5,947 bases of DNA from Tectiglobus sp039183375 (GTDB lineage: Bacteria; Pseudomonadota; Alphaproteobacteria; Rhizobiales; Hyphomicrobiaceae), in NCBI GenBank assembly GCA_039183375.1, contig JBCDBQ010000479.1:1-5947 (forward strand), in the 5' to 3' direction. Below the pieces are notes generated by a model. That model was not told the origin of the DNA. It saw only the letters and a program-made list of their open reading frames with translations, and did no database searches. The translations under genes and the position numbers were made by a program. How positions within the stretch are numbered: the stretch's first letter is position 1; the number at the start of each line of letters is the position of its first letter. Of this stretch, positions 1-5,947 are shown piece after piece.

Positions 1-1
1 G

Positions 2-967
2 AAGTTCAAGCGCGAGAACGGCCTCGACTACTCTGCGGCCGAGGTCATGGTCTCGACCGGTGCCAAGCAGGTTATCTTCAACGCCATCATGGCGACCGTG
101 GAACCGGGCGATGAAGTCGTCATCCCAACCCCGTTCTGGATTGCCTATGAACAAGTGGTCCAGCTCGCCAACGGTTCAGCGAAACTGATCCAGTGTTCCG
201 CCGAGAGCGGTTTCAAGCTGGACGCCGAAACACTTGAGAAGCACATCACGCCCGCAACCAAGTGGCTCGTGCTCAATTCGCCATCCAATCCATCGGGTGC
301 GGTCTACACACGCGGCGATCTGCGCGCCCTCGCTGATGTCCTGCTCCGACATCCACATGTCTGGGTCATGACTGATGACATCTATGAGCACATTGTCTTC
401 GACGGCAAGACCTGCGCGACCATCGCTGCAGTCGAGTCTGCCCTGAAAGATCGCACCATCGTAATCAATGGCGTCTCCAAGACCTACGCTATGACTGGCT
501 TCCGAATTGGATTTTGCGGCGGCCCGGCTCCATTGATGGCCGAGATGTTGAAGATGCAATCGCAGGCCACCTCCGGTCCGTCATCCGTTGGGCAAGCGGC
601 AGCCGTCGCCGCATTAAACGGTCCTCAAGACGTGATCCGCGAGCGCGCAATGGCGTTTCAAGAGCGGCGAGACCTGGTTGTTTCCATGCTCAATCAGTCC
701 ACCGGCATTGAATGCAGATCGCCCGAAGGTGCTTTCTACGTCTACCCGAGTTGCAGTGACCTCATCGGTAAAACGACACCCGGCGGCAAGCGCATCGAAA
801 ATGACAAAGACTTCGTCATGTACTTGATGGACGAGTTTGGAGTCGCGACTGTACATGGCGCCGCCTATGGCCTGTCTCCGCACTTCCGCATTTCGTTTGC
901 AGCATCAATGGACGACCTGACGCGTTCCTGCGAACGCATTCAGGAAGCGGCGGCTGCACTGCGTTAA
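2..967 (+). CDS. PLP-dependent class I/II aminotransferase, aspartate aminotransferase type (5'-truncated)
   Basis: This is the C-terminal 321 residues of a cytoplasmic fold-type I aminotransferase. The frame is open from base 2, so the ATG at 47 is internal and the true start lies left of the window; the family is about 400 residues, so roughly 80 are missing. Visible landmarks, numbered in the fragment: STGAKQ at about 18-23 (cofactor phosphate loop); NSPSNPSG at 92-99, holding the Asn that contacts the pyridoxal ring; DDIYEH at 125-130 (Asp and Tyr of the cofactor pocket); SKTYAMTGFRIG with Schiff-base Lys160; GAFYVYP; and FRISFAAS, whose Arg296 should bind the substrate alpha-carboxylate. 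The family transfers amino groups between an amino acid such as aspartate and a 2-oxo acid. From memory it resembles Rhizobium AatA strongly, so aspartate is the first guess, but prephenate or another amino donor is possible. It converges on hyuB and is therefore not in that operon. No catalytic residue appears lost. Confidence 0.93.
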   Translation, partial: KFKRENGLDYSAAEVMVSTGAKQVIFNAIMATVEPGDEVVIPTPFWIAYEQVVQLANGSAKLIQCSAESGFKLDAETLEKHITPATKWLVLNSPSNPSGAVYTRGDLRALADVLLRHPHVWVMTDDIYEHIVFDGKTCATIAAVESALKDRTIVINGVSKTYAMTGFRIGFCGGPAPLMAEMLKMQSQATSGPSSVGQAAAVAALNGPQDVIRERAMAFQERRDLVVSMLNQSTGIECRSPEGAFYVYPSCSDLIGKTTPGGKRIENDKDFVMYLMDEFGVATVHGAAYGLSPHFRISFAASMDDLTRSCERIQEAAAALR

Positions 968-1015
968 ATCCAAGACTCTGCCGAGTACAACACCTGCGAC
1001 TTTCGCTCCACCAGA

Positions 1016-1030
1016 CGCTGTACGACAGCG
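1016..1030. terminator. Possible bidirectional stem-loop between convergent genes
   Basis: CGCTGT and ACAGCG form a perfect 6-bp inverted repeat around a 3-base ACG loop, 48 bases past the aminotransferase stop. The position suits a 3'-end or RNA-stabilising hairpin for the + strand transcript. There is no downstream T-tract, so intrinsic termination is doubtful. A short GC-rich repeat like this can also occur by chance. Confidence 0.25.
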
Positions 1031-1146
1031 ATCCGGGATCTTCCGCGGCGCTATTGGCCCTGAATTCAGCGATTCCATGCGAAGCCCCAGATGAATGCTG
1101 TCCCAATTTCCAGGAACGCAATTGCTATGGTCTGCGAAGTCTCTGG

Positions 1147-1166
1147 CTCCTAGATGAATCTCGGAG
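1147..1166 (-). terminator. Possible stem-loop just after the hyuB stop
   Basis: Read on the - strand, CTCC-G-AGA, a TTCA loop and TCT-A-GGAG form a 7-bp stem with one internal mismatch. It begins 5 bases after the hyuB stop codon. The position suits the end of the hyuAB transcript, but no T-run follows. It could be a 3'-end stabilising hairpin, a Rho-dependent end or chance. Confidence 0.25.
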
Positions 1167-1171
1167 GCGCC

Positions 1172-2785
1172 TCAACCCGACACGTAGCCTTGCACCTTGT
1201 CGGTCTCCAAAGCGGCCGGTTCGCGCTCTTCCGTATTGCCAACACCAGCACCGCCTGGCGTGCGCAGCGTGACGACCTGGCCGTGCTTCAAGACAACATT
1301 CTTCCGATGGTCGATGGCTTCGCCGTCAATTAGAACCTGGCCGCGCGCGCCATCTCCGCCGCCGTCAATGCCACGAGCCGGAAACTTGCAGCGTTCAGCC
1401 ATAAAGATCATACCAACCGGCGTCTTTGAGACGACTTCCAGCACGATCTCCTGTCCAAGACCTCCGCGATGGCGTCCTGCCCCACCGCTGCCCACACGCA
1501 ACTCCTTGGAACAAATCCTCAACCCACTTTCACGCTCTATAAGCTCAAGCGGAACATTGGAAACGTTGCTCGGCCAGGCGTAGGTGCTTTGGCCATCATT
1601 GTTGTAGGTCGCGCCCATACCGCCGTTGAAGAACAGGACGGACGCATAGGTCCGCCCATCATCGCGCACACCGGTCTGAATAACTGACCACAGCGGAGAA
1701 CCCGACGCCGCCATCAGTTTTTCAGGAATAATCGGCGCCAACGCACCAAAGACAATCACCGGAAGATAATGCCCGGTCGCCATGCGCCCGCCGACAGCAA
1801 CCGGAAACTTCGGATTTACAATCGAGCCATCCGGCGCTTCGACCGTGACACAACGGAATATGCCTTCATTGTTCGGCAGGTCCGGCAACAGCGCACACTT
1901 AAGTGCGTAGCACGTCATCGCGAACGTATAGGTCATCGTGCAATTGATTGCATAGTCGATCTGATCCGATGTCCCTGTGTAGTCGACATGGATTTTATCG
2001 CCTCGGACATGGAGTGCGATCCTGTACTGAACCGGCTCCTCAATCCCATCGGTCTGCATGTCATAGTGATACGTGCCGTCTGGCAGGTCACTAATTGCAC
2101 TGCGCATCGCGGTTTCGCAGCGCCCCATGATTTCGCCACCAAAGTCGATCAGATCCGGCAGACCGTATTCCTGCAACAGTTCCTGCACACGCTGTTCGAT
2201 CAGATCGAGACCCGTAACCTGCGCCCAGACATCACCTTCGGTCTGATCCGGCGTACGAACAGCGGCACGCAGCAGTTTGAAGAAAGTCTTGTCCGGCTCG
2301 CCGGCATTGACCATTTTCATCGGCGGAATGTGGAAGCCTTCCTCGAACACTTCACGTGATTCAACCGACCTGACCTTGCCGCCGATATCAGGCGCATGCG
2401 CAGTTGACGCTGCAAACGCAACGATCTTGCCATTGTAGAAAATCGGCTTGGCAACCGTGATGTCGTTGAGGTGTCCGGTAGCAATCCACGGTGTATTGGT
2501 AACAAGAATATCACCCGGCACCATATTGTCGTTGCCGATCTCGGAAATAAACGCTTTCACCGACACCGGCAAAGTGCCAATGAACGACGGAATACTCTCC
2601 GTGTTCTGCGCCAGCGAGCAGCCGTCGGCATCGGTCACGACACAGGCAAAATCATTCGACTCGTTGACCAGCGTGGAAAATGAGGTCCTGCGCAATGCCT
2701 TGGCTGCTTCATCGACCGTTGAGATCAAGCGAGTCCATAGCACTTCCAGCGTGACGGCGTCGAATTTTGTCGGGACATCCTGCAT
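1172..2785 (-). CDS. hyuB: Hydantoinase/oxoprolinase B-subunit family protein (HyuB)
   Basis: This is the B subunit of an ATP-dependent cyclic-amide hydrolase of the Hydantoinase_B family. In characterised relatives the A subunit uses ATP to phosphorylate the amide and the B subunit completes hydrolysis. The 537 residues match the usual family length and form one continuous domain. Landmarks: the opening DAVTLEVLWTRL with NESNDFACVV; PGDILVTNTPW (about 91-101); GHLNDITV (about 105-112) and AHAPDIGG (about 130-137), two His/Asp motifs that are candidate metal or substrate ligands; EEGFHIPPMK; YTGTSDQIDYAINC; APDGSIVNP; PSNVSNVPLE; and the glycine-rich VGSGGAGRHRGGLG (about 432-445). A C-terminal TPGGAGVGN follows, as is typical. 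GTG at 2788 directly precedes ATG at 2785; I chose ATG because it is the stronger codon and sits 10 bases from a good GAGGAAGG ribosome site. It lies 16 bases after hyuA, so the two are very likely cotranscribed. Substrate unknown. Confidence 0.93.
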   Translation of the reverse strand: MQDVPTKFDAVTLEVLWTRLISTVDEAAKALRRTSFSTLVNESNDFACVVTDADGCSLAQNTESIPSFIGTLPVSVKAFISEIGNDNMVPGDILVTNTPWIATGHLNDITVAKPIFYNGKIVAFAASTAHAPDIGGKVRSVESREVFEEGFHIPPMKMVNAGEPDKTFFKLLRAAVRTPDQTEGDVWAQVTGLDLIEQRVQELLQEYGLPDLIDFGGEIMGRCETAMRSAISDLPDGTYHYDMQTDGIEEPVQYRIALHVRGDKIHVDYTGTSDQIDYAINCTMTYTFAMTCYALKCALLPDLPNNEGIFRCVTVEAPDGSIVNPKFPVAVGGRMATGHYLPVIVFGALAPIIPEKLMAASGSPLWSVIQTGVRDDGRTYASVLFFNGGMGATYNNDGQSTYAWPSNVSNVPLELIERESGLRICSKELRVGSGGAGRHRGGLGQEIVLEVVSKTPVGMIFMAERCKFPARGIDGGGDGARGQVLIDGEAIDHRKNVVLKHGQVVTLRTPGGAGVGNTEEREPAALETDKVQGYVSG

Positions 2786-2795
2786 CACTCGTCAG

Positions 2796-2803
2796 CCTTC
2801 CTC
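2796..2803 (-). promoter_or_regulatory. hyuB ribosome binding site overlapping the hyuA stop
   Basis: On the - strand GAGGAAGG begins inside the hyuA stop codon (TGA at 2804-2802) and ends 10 bases before the hyuB ATG at 2785. Ribosomes finishing hyuA would cover this site, which suggests translational coupling and balanced A and B subunit production. It also supports the chosen hyuB start. Confidence 0.7.
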
Positions 2804-4877
2804 AATTGATCTCAACGACAATGTTGCCGCTGGCTTGCTTAGTAAACGTGCCGCCGGGACCGACGATGAGTGTTGACTCCGGTTCCTCGATGATAGCCGG
2901 CCCCTGATAGATCTTTCCATCTGCTATCGCTGCGCGCTGATAGACCGGCGTGTCTACCGTTCCTCCACTCTCCGGAAAATATGCGAGCCGCATTGTGGCG
3001 CATTGTTCAGACGCGTCCGAAGCATCGGAGAGCCACTCCGAGGCTCCGGAAACATCAAGCGTTGCAGAGACCCGAATATTAATGATTTCAACTTCAGTCG
3101 CCGGAGGCGTTCGTGTGAACGCATCGACATAGTTCGTCTCAAAGGCTTCCAGCAACGCCGCCTTGCTATCCACAGTATAGGGACCCGGTGGAAGATCAAC
3201 GACCAGCTCAAACGCCTGGCCGCGGTAGCGCACATCAGCGGCCCGTTGGATGATCGCACTATCACTATCAAGGCCCGTCTCCGCGATTACGTCTTTGGCC
3301 CGTGTCGTCAGATCCTGAAAGCGTTGCTCAAAGTCGACCCAGTCGAGCGTAGAGATTTCTTTGACCAGCGTTGCGACACGGTCGACGCGCGCGGGCGCAA
3401 TGAGAAGTCCGAGCGCCGAAGCCACGCCAGCAGATGGCGGCACAATCAGACGTTTCAGGCCCAGCTTTTTCGCCACGTGGTATCCGTGCAATGGACCACC
3501 ACCGCCGGTCGCAAACAGATTGTACGACCGCGGGTCTTTACCATGCTCCGCGATGTGGACACGGGCGGCATTCGCCATGTTCTCATTGACAAGCTCGTGC
3601 ACACCCCAGGCCAGTTGCTCGGTTGTTAGCTTTGTCTTTTCAGAAAGTGGTTCGAGTGCTCGTGTCGCCAGCTTCGGATCAACGGTCATGCTTCCGCCAG
3701 CAAAAAAATCTGGATTGAGGTATCCTAGCAGAAGGTTGGCATCGGTGACGGCCGGATCGTCGCCACCGCGATCGTAACATGCCGGCCCCGGCTCAGACCC
3801 GGCACTGAGCGGCCCGACTTTCAATAGACCTATGTTGTCGATATGTGCGATGGAACCGCCGCCGGCGCCGATCTCGATGAGCTCCAACGTCGAGATGCGC
3901 AGTGGCAATCCGCTGCCCTCGATAAAGCGTTTGGCACGCGCTGCTTCAAACGCGTAGGCAATCGCCGGGGCCCCATCGTCGATAACGCTGAGCTTCGCAG
4001 TCGTGCCTCCCATATCAAAGGCCAGGACATGATCGCCACCATCCGCGCCGGCCAAATGAGCAGCAGCGAGCGCACCAGCAGCAGGGCCTGACTCCAAGAG
4101 CTGAACGGGATTGCGCTTGGCCTCATCGACGTTGGTAAGACCGCCACTGGAGAGCATCATCAAGAGTTGCGCTGTGACACCGATGTCTCTCAGGCGTTGC
4201 TCGAGCGATTCGAGATATCGCTCGGCCAAAGGCTTGATATAGGCATTGCACGTTGTTGTGGACGTCCGTTCGTATTCCCGGATTTCCGGCGCCACATCGA
4301 TTGAACCACTCAGGGGAATTCGGGGGAACGCTTCGCTGAGCAGTTCCAGCGCCCGCCTCTCATGCACCTGGTTGGCATAGGAATGCAGGAACACAACGGC
4401 CAGCGTTTCTGCACCTGCTTCGATCAACCGGCCAGCCTGCGAAAGCAGGTCATCCTCATTTAACGGAGTGGAGACCTGACCGTCGACCTCGACTCTTTCA
4501 TCCACTCCAACTCGCAGGTTTCTGGCGACCAGCGGTTCAGGTTTCTGAATGTTAAGGTCGTAGAGTTCGTACTTGCGTTCGCGACCGATCTCCAAGACAT
4601 CGCGAAAGCCTTTGGTGGTTATGAGGCCGGTCGGTGCGCCTTTCCGCTCGATCAAAGCGTTGGTGAACAACGTCGTCGCGTGGACAACGCGACTGATCTG
4701 CTTGGCATCGATCCCGGTCTGCTTGAGCAGGTGGGATACACCGTCCATGACACCGACAGTCGGGTCGGTCGGCGTCGTCAGTTGCTTATGGCTGAATTGG
4801 GTGCCGGATACCGTGTCGAACAGAACGACATCGGTAAACGTGCCACCGATATCAATTCCTAGGCCGAAACTTTGCAA
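2802..4877 (-). CDS. hyuA: Hydantoinase/oxoprolinase A-subunit family protein (HyuA)
   Basis: This is the ATP-binding A subunit, an ASKHA-fold protein that should activate a cyclic amide by ATP-dependent phosphorylation before HyuB completes ring opening. Landmarks, counted from the upstream GTG: GIDIGGTFTDVVLFD (14-28, phosphate loop 1); HATTLFTNALIERKG (73-87); GFRDVLEIGRERKYELYDL; LSSGGL and LLESGPAAG (about 249-275); FDMGGTTAK (294-302, second phosphate motif); EIGAGGGSIA (342-351); SEPGPACY; TGGGGPLHG (464-472); PPSAGVASALGLL; and a beta-rich C-terminal part with VRYRGQAFELVV and GPAIIEEPESTLIVGPGG. Length (691 residues from TTG, 698 from GTG) is normal for the family and no motif is broken. 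The first possible start is GTG at 4898, directly after an in-frame TAG and without a ribosome site. I prefer TTG at 4877 because GGGGGA lies 6 bases upstream and leaves the usual short leader before GIDIGG. Hydantoin, N-methylhydantoin, 5-oxoproline or another lactam are all possible substrates. Confidence 0.94.
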   Translation of the reverse strand: MQSFGLGIDIGGTFTDVVLFDTVSGTQFSHKQLTTPTDPTVGVMDGVSHLLKQTGIDAKQISRVVHATTLFTNALIERKGAPTGLITTKGFRDVLEIGRERKYELYDLNIQKPEPLVARNLRVGVDERVEVDGQVSTPLNEDDLLSQAGRLIEAGAETLAVVFLHSYANQVHERRALELLSEAFPRIPLSGSIDVAPEIREYERTSTTTCNAYIKPLAERYLESLEQRLRDIGVTAQLLMMLSSGGLTNVDEAKRNPVQLLESGPAAGALAAAHLAGADGGDHVLAFDMGGTTAKLSVIDDGAPAIAYAFEAARAKRFIEGSGLPLRISTLELIEIGAGGGSIAHIDNIGLLKVGPLSAGSEPGPACYDRGGDDPAVTDANLLLGYLNPDFFAGGSMTVDPKLATRALEPLSEKTKLTTEQLAWGVHELVNENMANAARVHIAEHGKDPRSYNLFATGGGGPLHGYHVAKKLGLKRLIVPPSAGVASALGLLIAPARVDRVATLVKEISTLDWVDFEQRFQDLTTRAKDVIAETGLDSDSAIIQRAADVRYRGQAFELVVDLPPGPYTVDSKAALLEAFETNYVDAFTRTPPATEVEIINIRVSATLDVSGASEWLSDASDASEQCATMRLAYFPESGGTVDTPVYQRAAIADGKIYQGPAIIEEPESTLIVGPGGTFTKQASGNIVVEIN

Positions 4878-4883
4878 AGGCTT

Positions 4884-4889
4884 TCCCCC
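4884..4889 (-). promoter_or_regulatory. Ribosome binding site supporting a TTG start for hyuA
   Basis: On the - strand GGGGGA (a GGxGG-type Shine-Dalgarno) sits 6 bases before TTG at 4877. The alternative GTG at 4898 has only CTAAGTCGTAG before it, with no purine-rich site, and would place this GGGGGA inside the coding region. Confidence 0.45.
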
Positions 4890-5028
4890 GGATACCACCT
4901 ACGACTTAGCCGTGATGGAACGGCTTTGGTCCAGATACGTCAAGGACATGTTCGGAATGATCCGTCATTTGGAGCTAGCTGTTCCTGACAACGGTGCGAA
5001 TGCAGACAGGCGAGCAAGTACGAGCTCC

Positions 5029-5055
5029 ATTATTCTCGCGGAAACAAGGGTCCAA
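5029..5055 (-). promoter_or_regulatory. Weak candidate promoter for hyuAB
   Basis: On the - strand TTGGAC (5055-5050) and AATAAT (5034-5029) are separated by 15 bases, shorter than the ideal 17, and the -35 match is poor. The pair is notable mainly because the spacer is the first copy of the direct repeat. It would leave a leader of roughly 140 bases before hyuA. This is a guess. Confidence 0.18.
5037..5051. repeat. Direct repeat copy 1 upstream of hyuA
   Basis: CGCGGAAACAAGGGT on the + strand. It shares 13 of 15 bases with the copy at 5065-5079, including an exact 10-base core GGAAACAAGG (5040-5049). The two cores start 28 bases apart. Paired sites before an operon are a common form for a regulator's tandem binding sites, but no protein can be named from this. 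Confidence 0.5.
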
Positions 5056-5064
5056 GAGCGCATC

Positions 5065-5079
5065 CGAGGAAACAAGGAT
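5065..5079. repeat. Direct repeat copy 2 upstream of hyuA
   Basis: CGAGGAAACAAGGAT on the + strand, with the same GGAAACAAGG core at 5068-5077. It lies nearer the FIST stop codon, upstream of copy 1 relative to hyuA. No convincing third copy is visible in the gap; CGAGCAAG at 5011-5018 is only a loose partial match. Confidence 0.5.
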
Positions 5080-5107
5080 TTATCAGCGCTGCATCGCAAC
5101 TGCCGCT

Positions 5108-5947
5108 CTAATAAAACAGTGTCAGCACGCCGGTGTAGCCATAGACACGGTTGTTTGAAATCTCGCCGTTGCCGAAGAAACCTGCCAGCGGGATATCACC
5201 AAGGGCATCGCGAATAGTTGTGAGTTCGTAGGACTCTTCGTCGAACAAATTGGGCCCGCGTGCCAAACACGAATAGTAAAGCGCAGCCTTGGGCTCACCG
5301 TCTGATCTTGCCTTCAGGTCATCCAGCATGCGGTTAAGATCTTTAGCGGCCGCCTCTGCATCACGCCGCACAAACATGATGCGCGATCCGGGCTCGACCA
5401 CATCGGCAATTGCGACCAGGCCCTGCGAGGCATCAATGCCCACAAGATTGCGCACCAGATAGTCGCCCGTGTCCGAGCCACTCACCAAAACCGCAGCATG
5501 AATATTGCTGAGCCACGGTTGCGGATCAACGCCGTCAGCCACGCCTAGGTCTTCACAGAGCAATTCATAGGCTGGCTGGCCGTCTAGCGAAGCAATAATG
5601 TTTTGCTCGCCATGGCTGACAATGTGCGCAGGGCCGATCGGTGAACAGCCTTGGGTCAAGCCAACAGCAACCCGCACTTTACCACCCAACAGGACGCCGC
5701 TGAGACCACACTCCGACGCTGAGCCGGTGATTTGGGCGAAGTTCTGGTTCGCGGATGTCAGGCCACCAACCAAGAATGTTTGATGATCGTTGGCGAGATT
5801 GCTCACCAGATCCAGGATTTCGGTATTCCGCGGATCCGCGTGGACGATGCCGATTGCCGCGAAGAAGTTCTCGACCGGGAAATCATCAAGATCGCCGGTT
5901 GAATTGAGCTGCGGCAGCAGCTTCATCGAGGCGGCATCGAAATCGCA
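5108..5947 (-). CDS. FIST-domain protein, predicted small-ligand sensor (5'-truncated)
   Basis: This is a fragment of 279 residues covering the end of the FIST_N domain and the FIST_C domain. FIST proteins are predicted, from domain comparisons, to bind small ligands such as amino acids; direct biochemical proof is limited. Landmarks in the fragment: FLVGGLTSA (about 58-66); VGLTQGCSPIGP followed by SLDGQPAYELL (about 95-129), the conserved centre of FIST_N; ALYYSCLARG (about 222-231), which opens the typical FIST_C tail; and GFFGNGEI with YTGVLTLF near the C-terminus. The frame stays open to the window edge, so ATG at 5926 is probably internal; full-length members are near 380 residues, so about 100 are missing. 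No kinase, PAS or GGDEF domain is visible in the fragment, which suggests a stand-alone FIST protein. It has the same orientation as hyuAB, about 210 bases upstream, so read-through or shared regulation is possible. Confidence 0.85.
   Translation of the reverse strand, partial: CDFDAASMKLLPQLNSTGDLDDFPVENFFAAIGIVHADPRNTEILDLVSNLANDHQTFLVGGLTSANQNFAQITGSASECGLSGVLLGGKVRVAVGLTQGCSPIGPAHIVSHGEQNIIASLDGQPAYELLCEDLGVADGVDPQPWLSNIHAAVLVSGSDTGDYLVRNLVGIDASQGLVAIADVVEPGSRIMFVRRDAEAAAKDLNRMLDDLKARSDGEPKAALYYSCLARGPNLFDEESYELTTIRDALGDIPLAGFFGNGEISNNRVYGYTGVLTLFY

Larger units (their letters stand above)
968..1171. other. Convergent intergenic region with short inverted repeats
   Basis: This gap of about 200 bases separates the aminotransferase stop from the hyuB stop, so transcripts arrive from both sides. 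I see no convincing gene in it. It contains a 6-bp inverted repeat at 1016-1030, a GATC-CGG-GATC motif at 1030-1040 and an interrupted stem at 1147-1166. A perfect 10-base palindrome, GAGGCGCCTC at 1164-1173, runs into the hyuB stop codon. None of these is followed by a T-run on either strand, so a classical intrinsic terminator is not evident. Confidence 0.6.
4878..5107. other. Intergenic region upstream of hyuA, likely regulatory
   Basis: About 210-230 bases separate the FIST stop from the hyuA start. I see no credible gene here. The gap is long for a simple operon link, so hyuAB may have its own promoter in addition to any read-through from the FIST gene. Contents: an imperfect 15-base direct repeat (5037-5051 and 5065-5079), a weak promoter-like pair (5029-5055), and small palindromes such as AGCTAGCT at 4973-4980 and CGGA-ATGA-TCCG at 4953-4964. 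Directly after the FIST stop, the - strand can form a bulged 7-bp stem (AGCGGCA with TGC-AG-CGCT), again without a T-run. Confidence 0.5.

Noticed and set aside
975..986. ACTC-TGCC-GAGT hairpin just after the aminotransferase stop
   Set aside because: A 4-bp stem with no T-run is too weak to call a terminator.
1030..1040. GATCCGGGATC palindrome as a regulator or integration site
   Set aside because: It is short, single-copy as far as I can see, and lies between gene ends where an operator is unlikely.
1769..2359. A 196-codon open frame on the + strand opposite hyuB
   Set aside because: It lies wholly antisense to hyuB, which has clear family motifs throughout. Its translation is rich in Arg, His and Cys and shows no recognisable domain.
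3003..3629. A 208-codon open frame on the + strand opposite hyuA
   Set aside because: Antisense to conserved HyuA coding sequence, with no recognisable domain and a shadow-like composition.
2802..4898. HyuA as an acetone or acetophenone carboxylase subunit
   Set aside because: Not excluded, but no small third subunit is visible next to hyuAB, and a two-gene arrangement with coupled stop and start is typical of the hydrolases.
4573..5217. A 214-codon + strand open frame crossing from hyuA through the gap into the FIST gene
   Set aside because: It overlaps two well-supported genes on the other strand, and its Arg/Ser-rich translation has no family motif. It is the only long frame covering the gap, so it was considered, but nothing supports it.
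5924..5926. ATG at 5926 as the start of the FIST gene
   Set aside because: The frame is open for seven more codons to the window edge, and the product from this ATG would lack about 100 residues of FIST_N.

Overview
The window looks like an ordinary stretch of a moderately GC-rich bacterial chromosome, most likely from an alphaproteobacterium. That guess rests on the partial aminotransferase at the left edge, which closely resembles the Rhizobium AatA type of aspartate aminotransferase as I remember it, and on the general codon style. I could not run a search. I see no insertion sequence, tRNA, rRNA or CRISPR array.

Layout from left to right: (1) a class I/II PLP-dependent aminotransferase on the + strand, cut at its 5' end by the window edge and ending at 967; (2) a convergent gap of about 200 bases with several short inverted repeats but no clear T-tract terminator; (3) hyuB, then hyuA, both on the - strand and so transcribed hyuA then hyuB, with the hyuB Shine-Dalgarno overlapping the hyuA stop codon; (4) a gap of about 210-230 bases upstream of hyuA that carries an imperfect 15-base direct repeat with a 28-base period; (5) a FIST-domain protein gene on the - strand, cut at its 5' end by the right window edge.

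HyuA and HyuB are the two subunits of an ATP-dependent cyclic-amide (hydantoin, lactam or 5-oxoproline type) hydrolase. The same superfamily also contains acetone and acetophenone carboxylases. No third subunit is visible, which favours a two-subunit hydrolase. The FIST protein lies upstream in the same orientation; FIST domains are predicted small-ligand sensors. A working hypothesis is that the cluster senses and opens a cyclic amide, and that the neighbouring aminotransferase, which is in a separate transcription unit, may or may not act on the amino acid released. The substrate cannot be read from this sequence. All four proteins belong to known families, so I do not claim a new system. 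The points most worth checking are the hyuAB-FIST pairing and the repeat pair upstream of hyuA.
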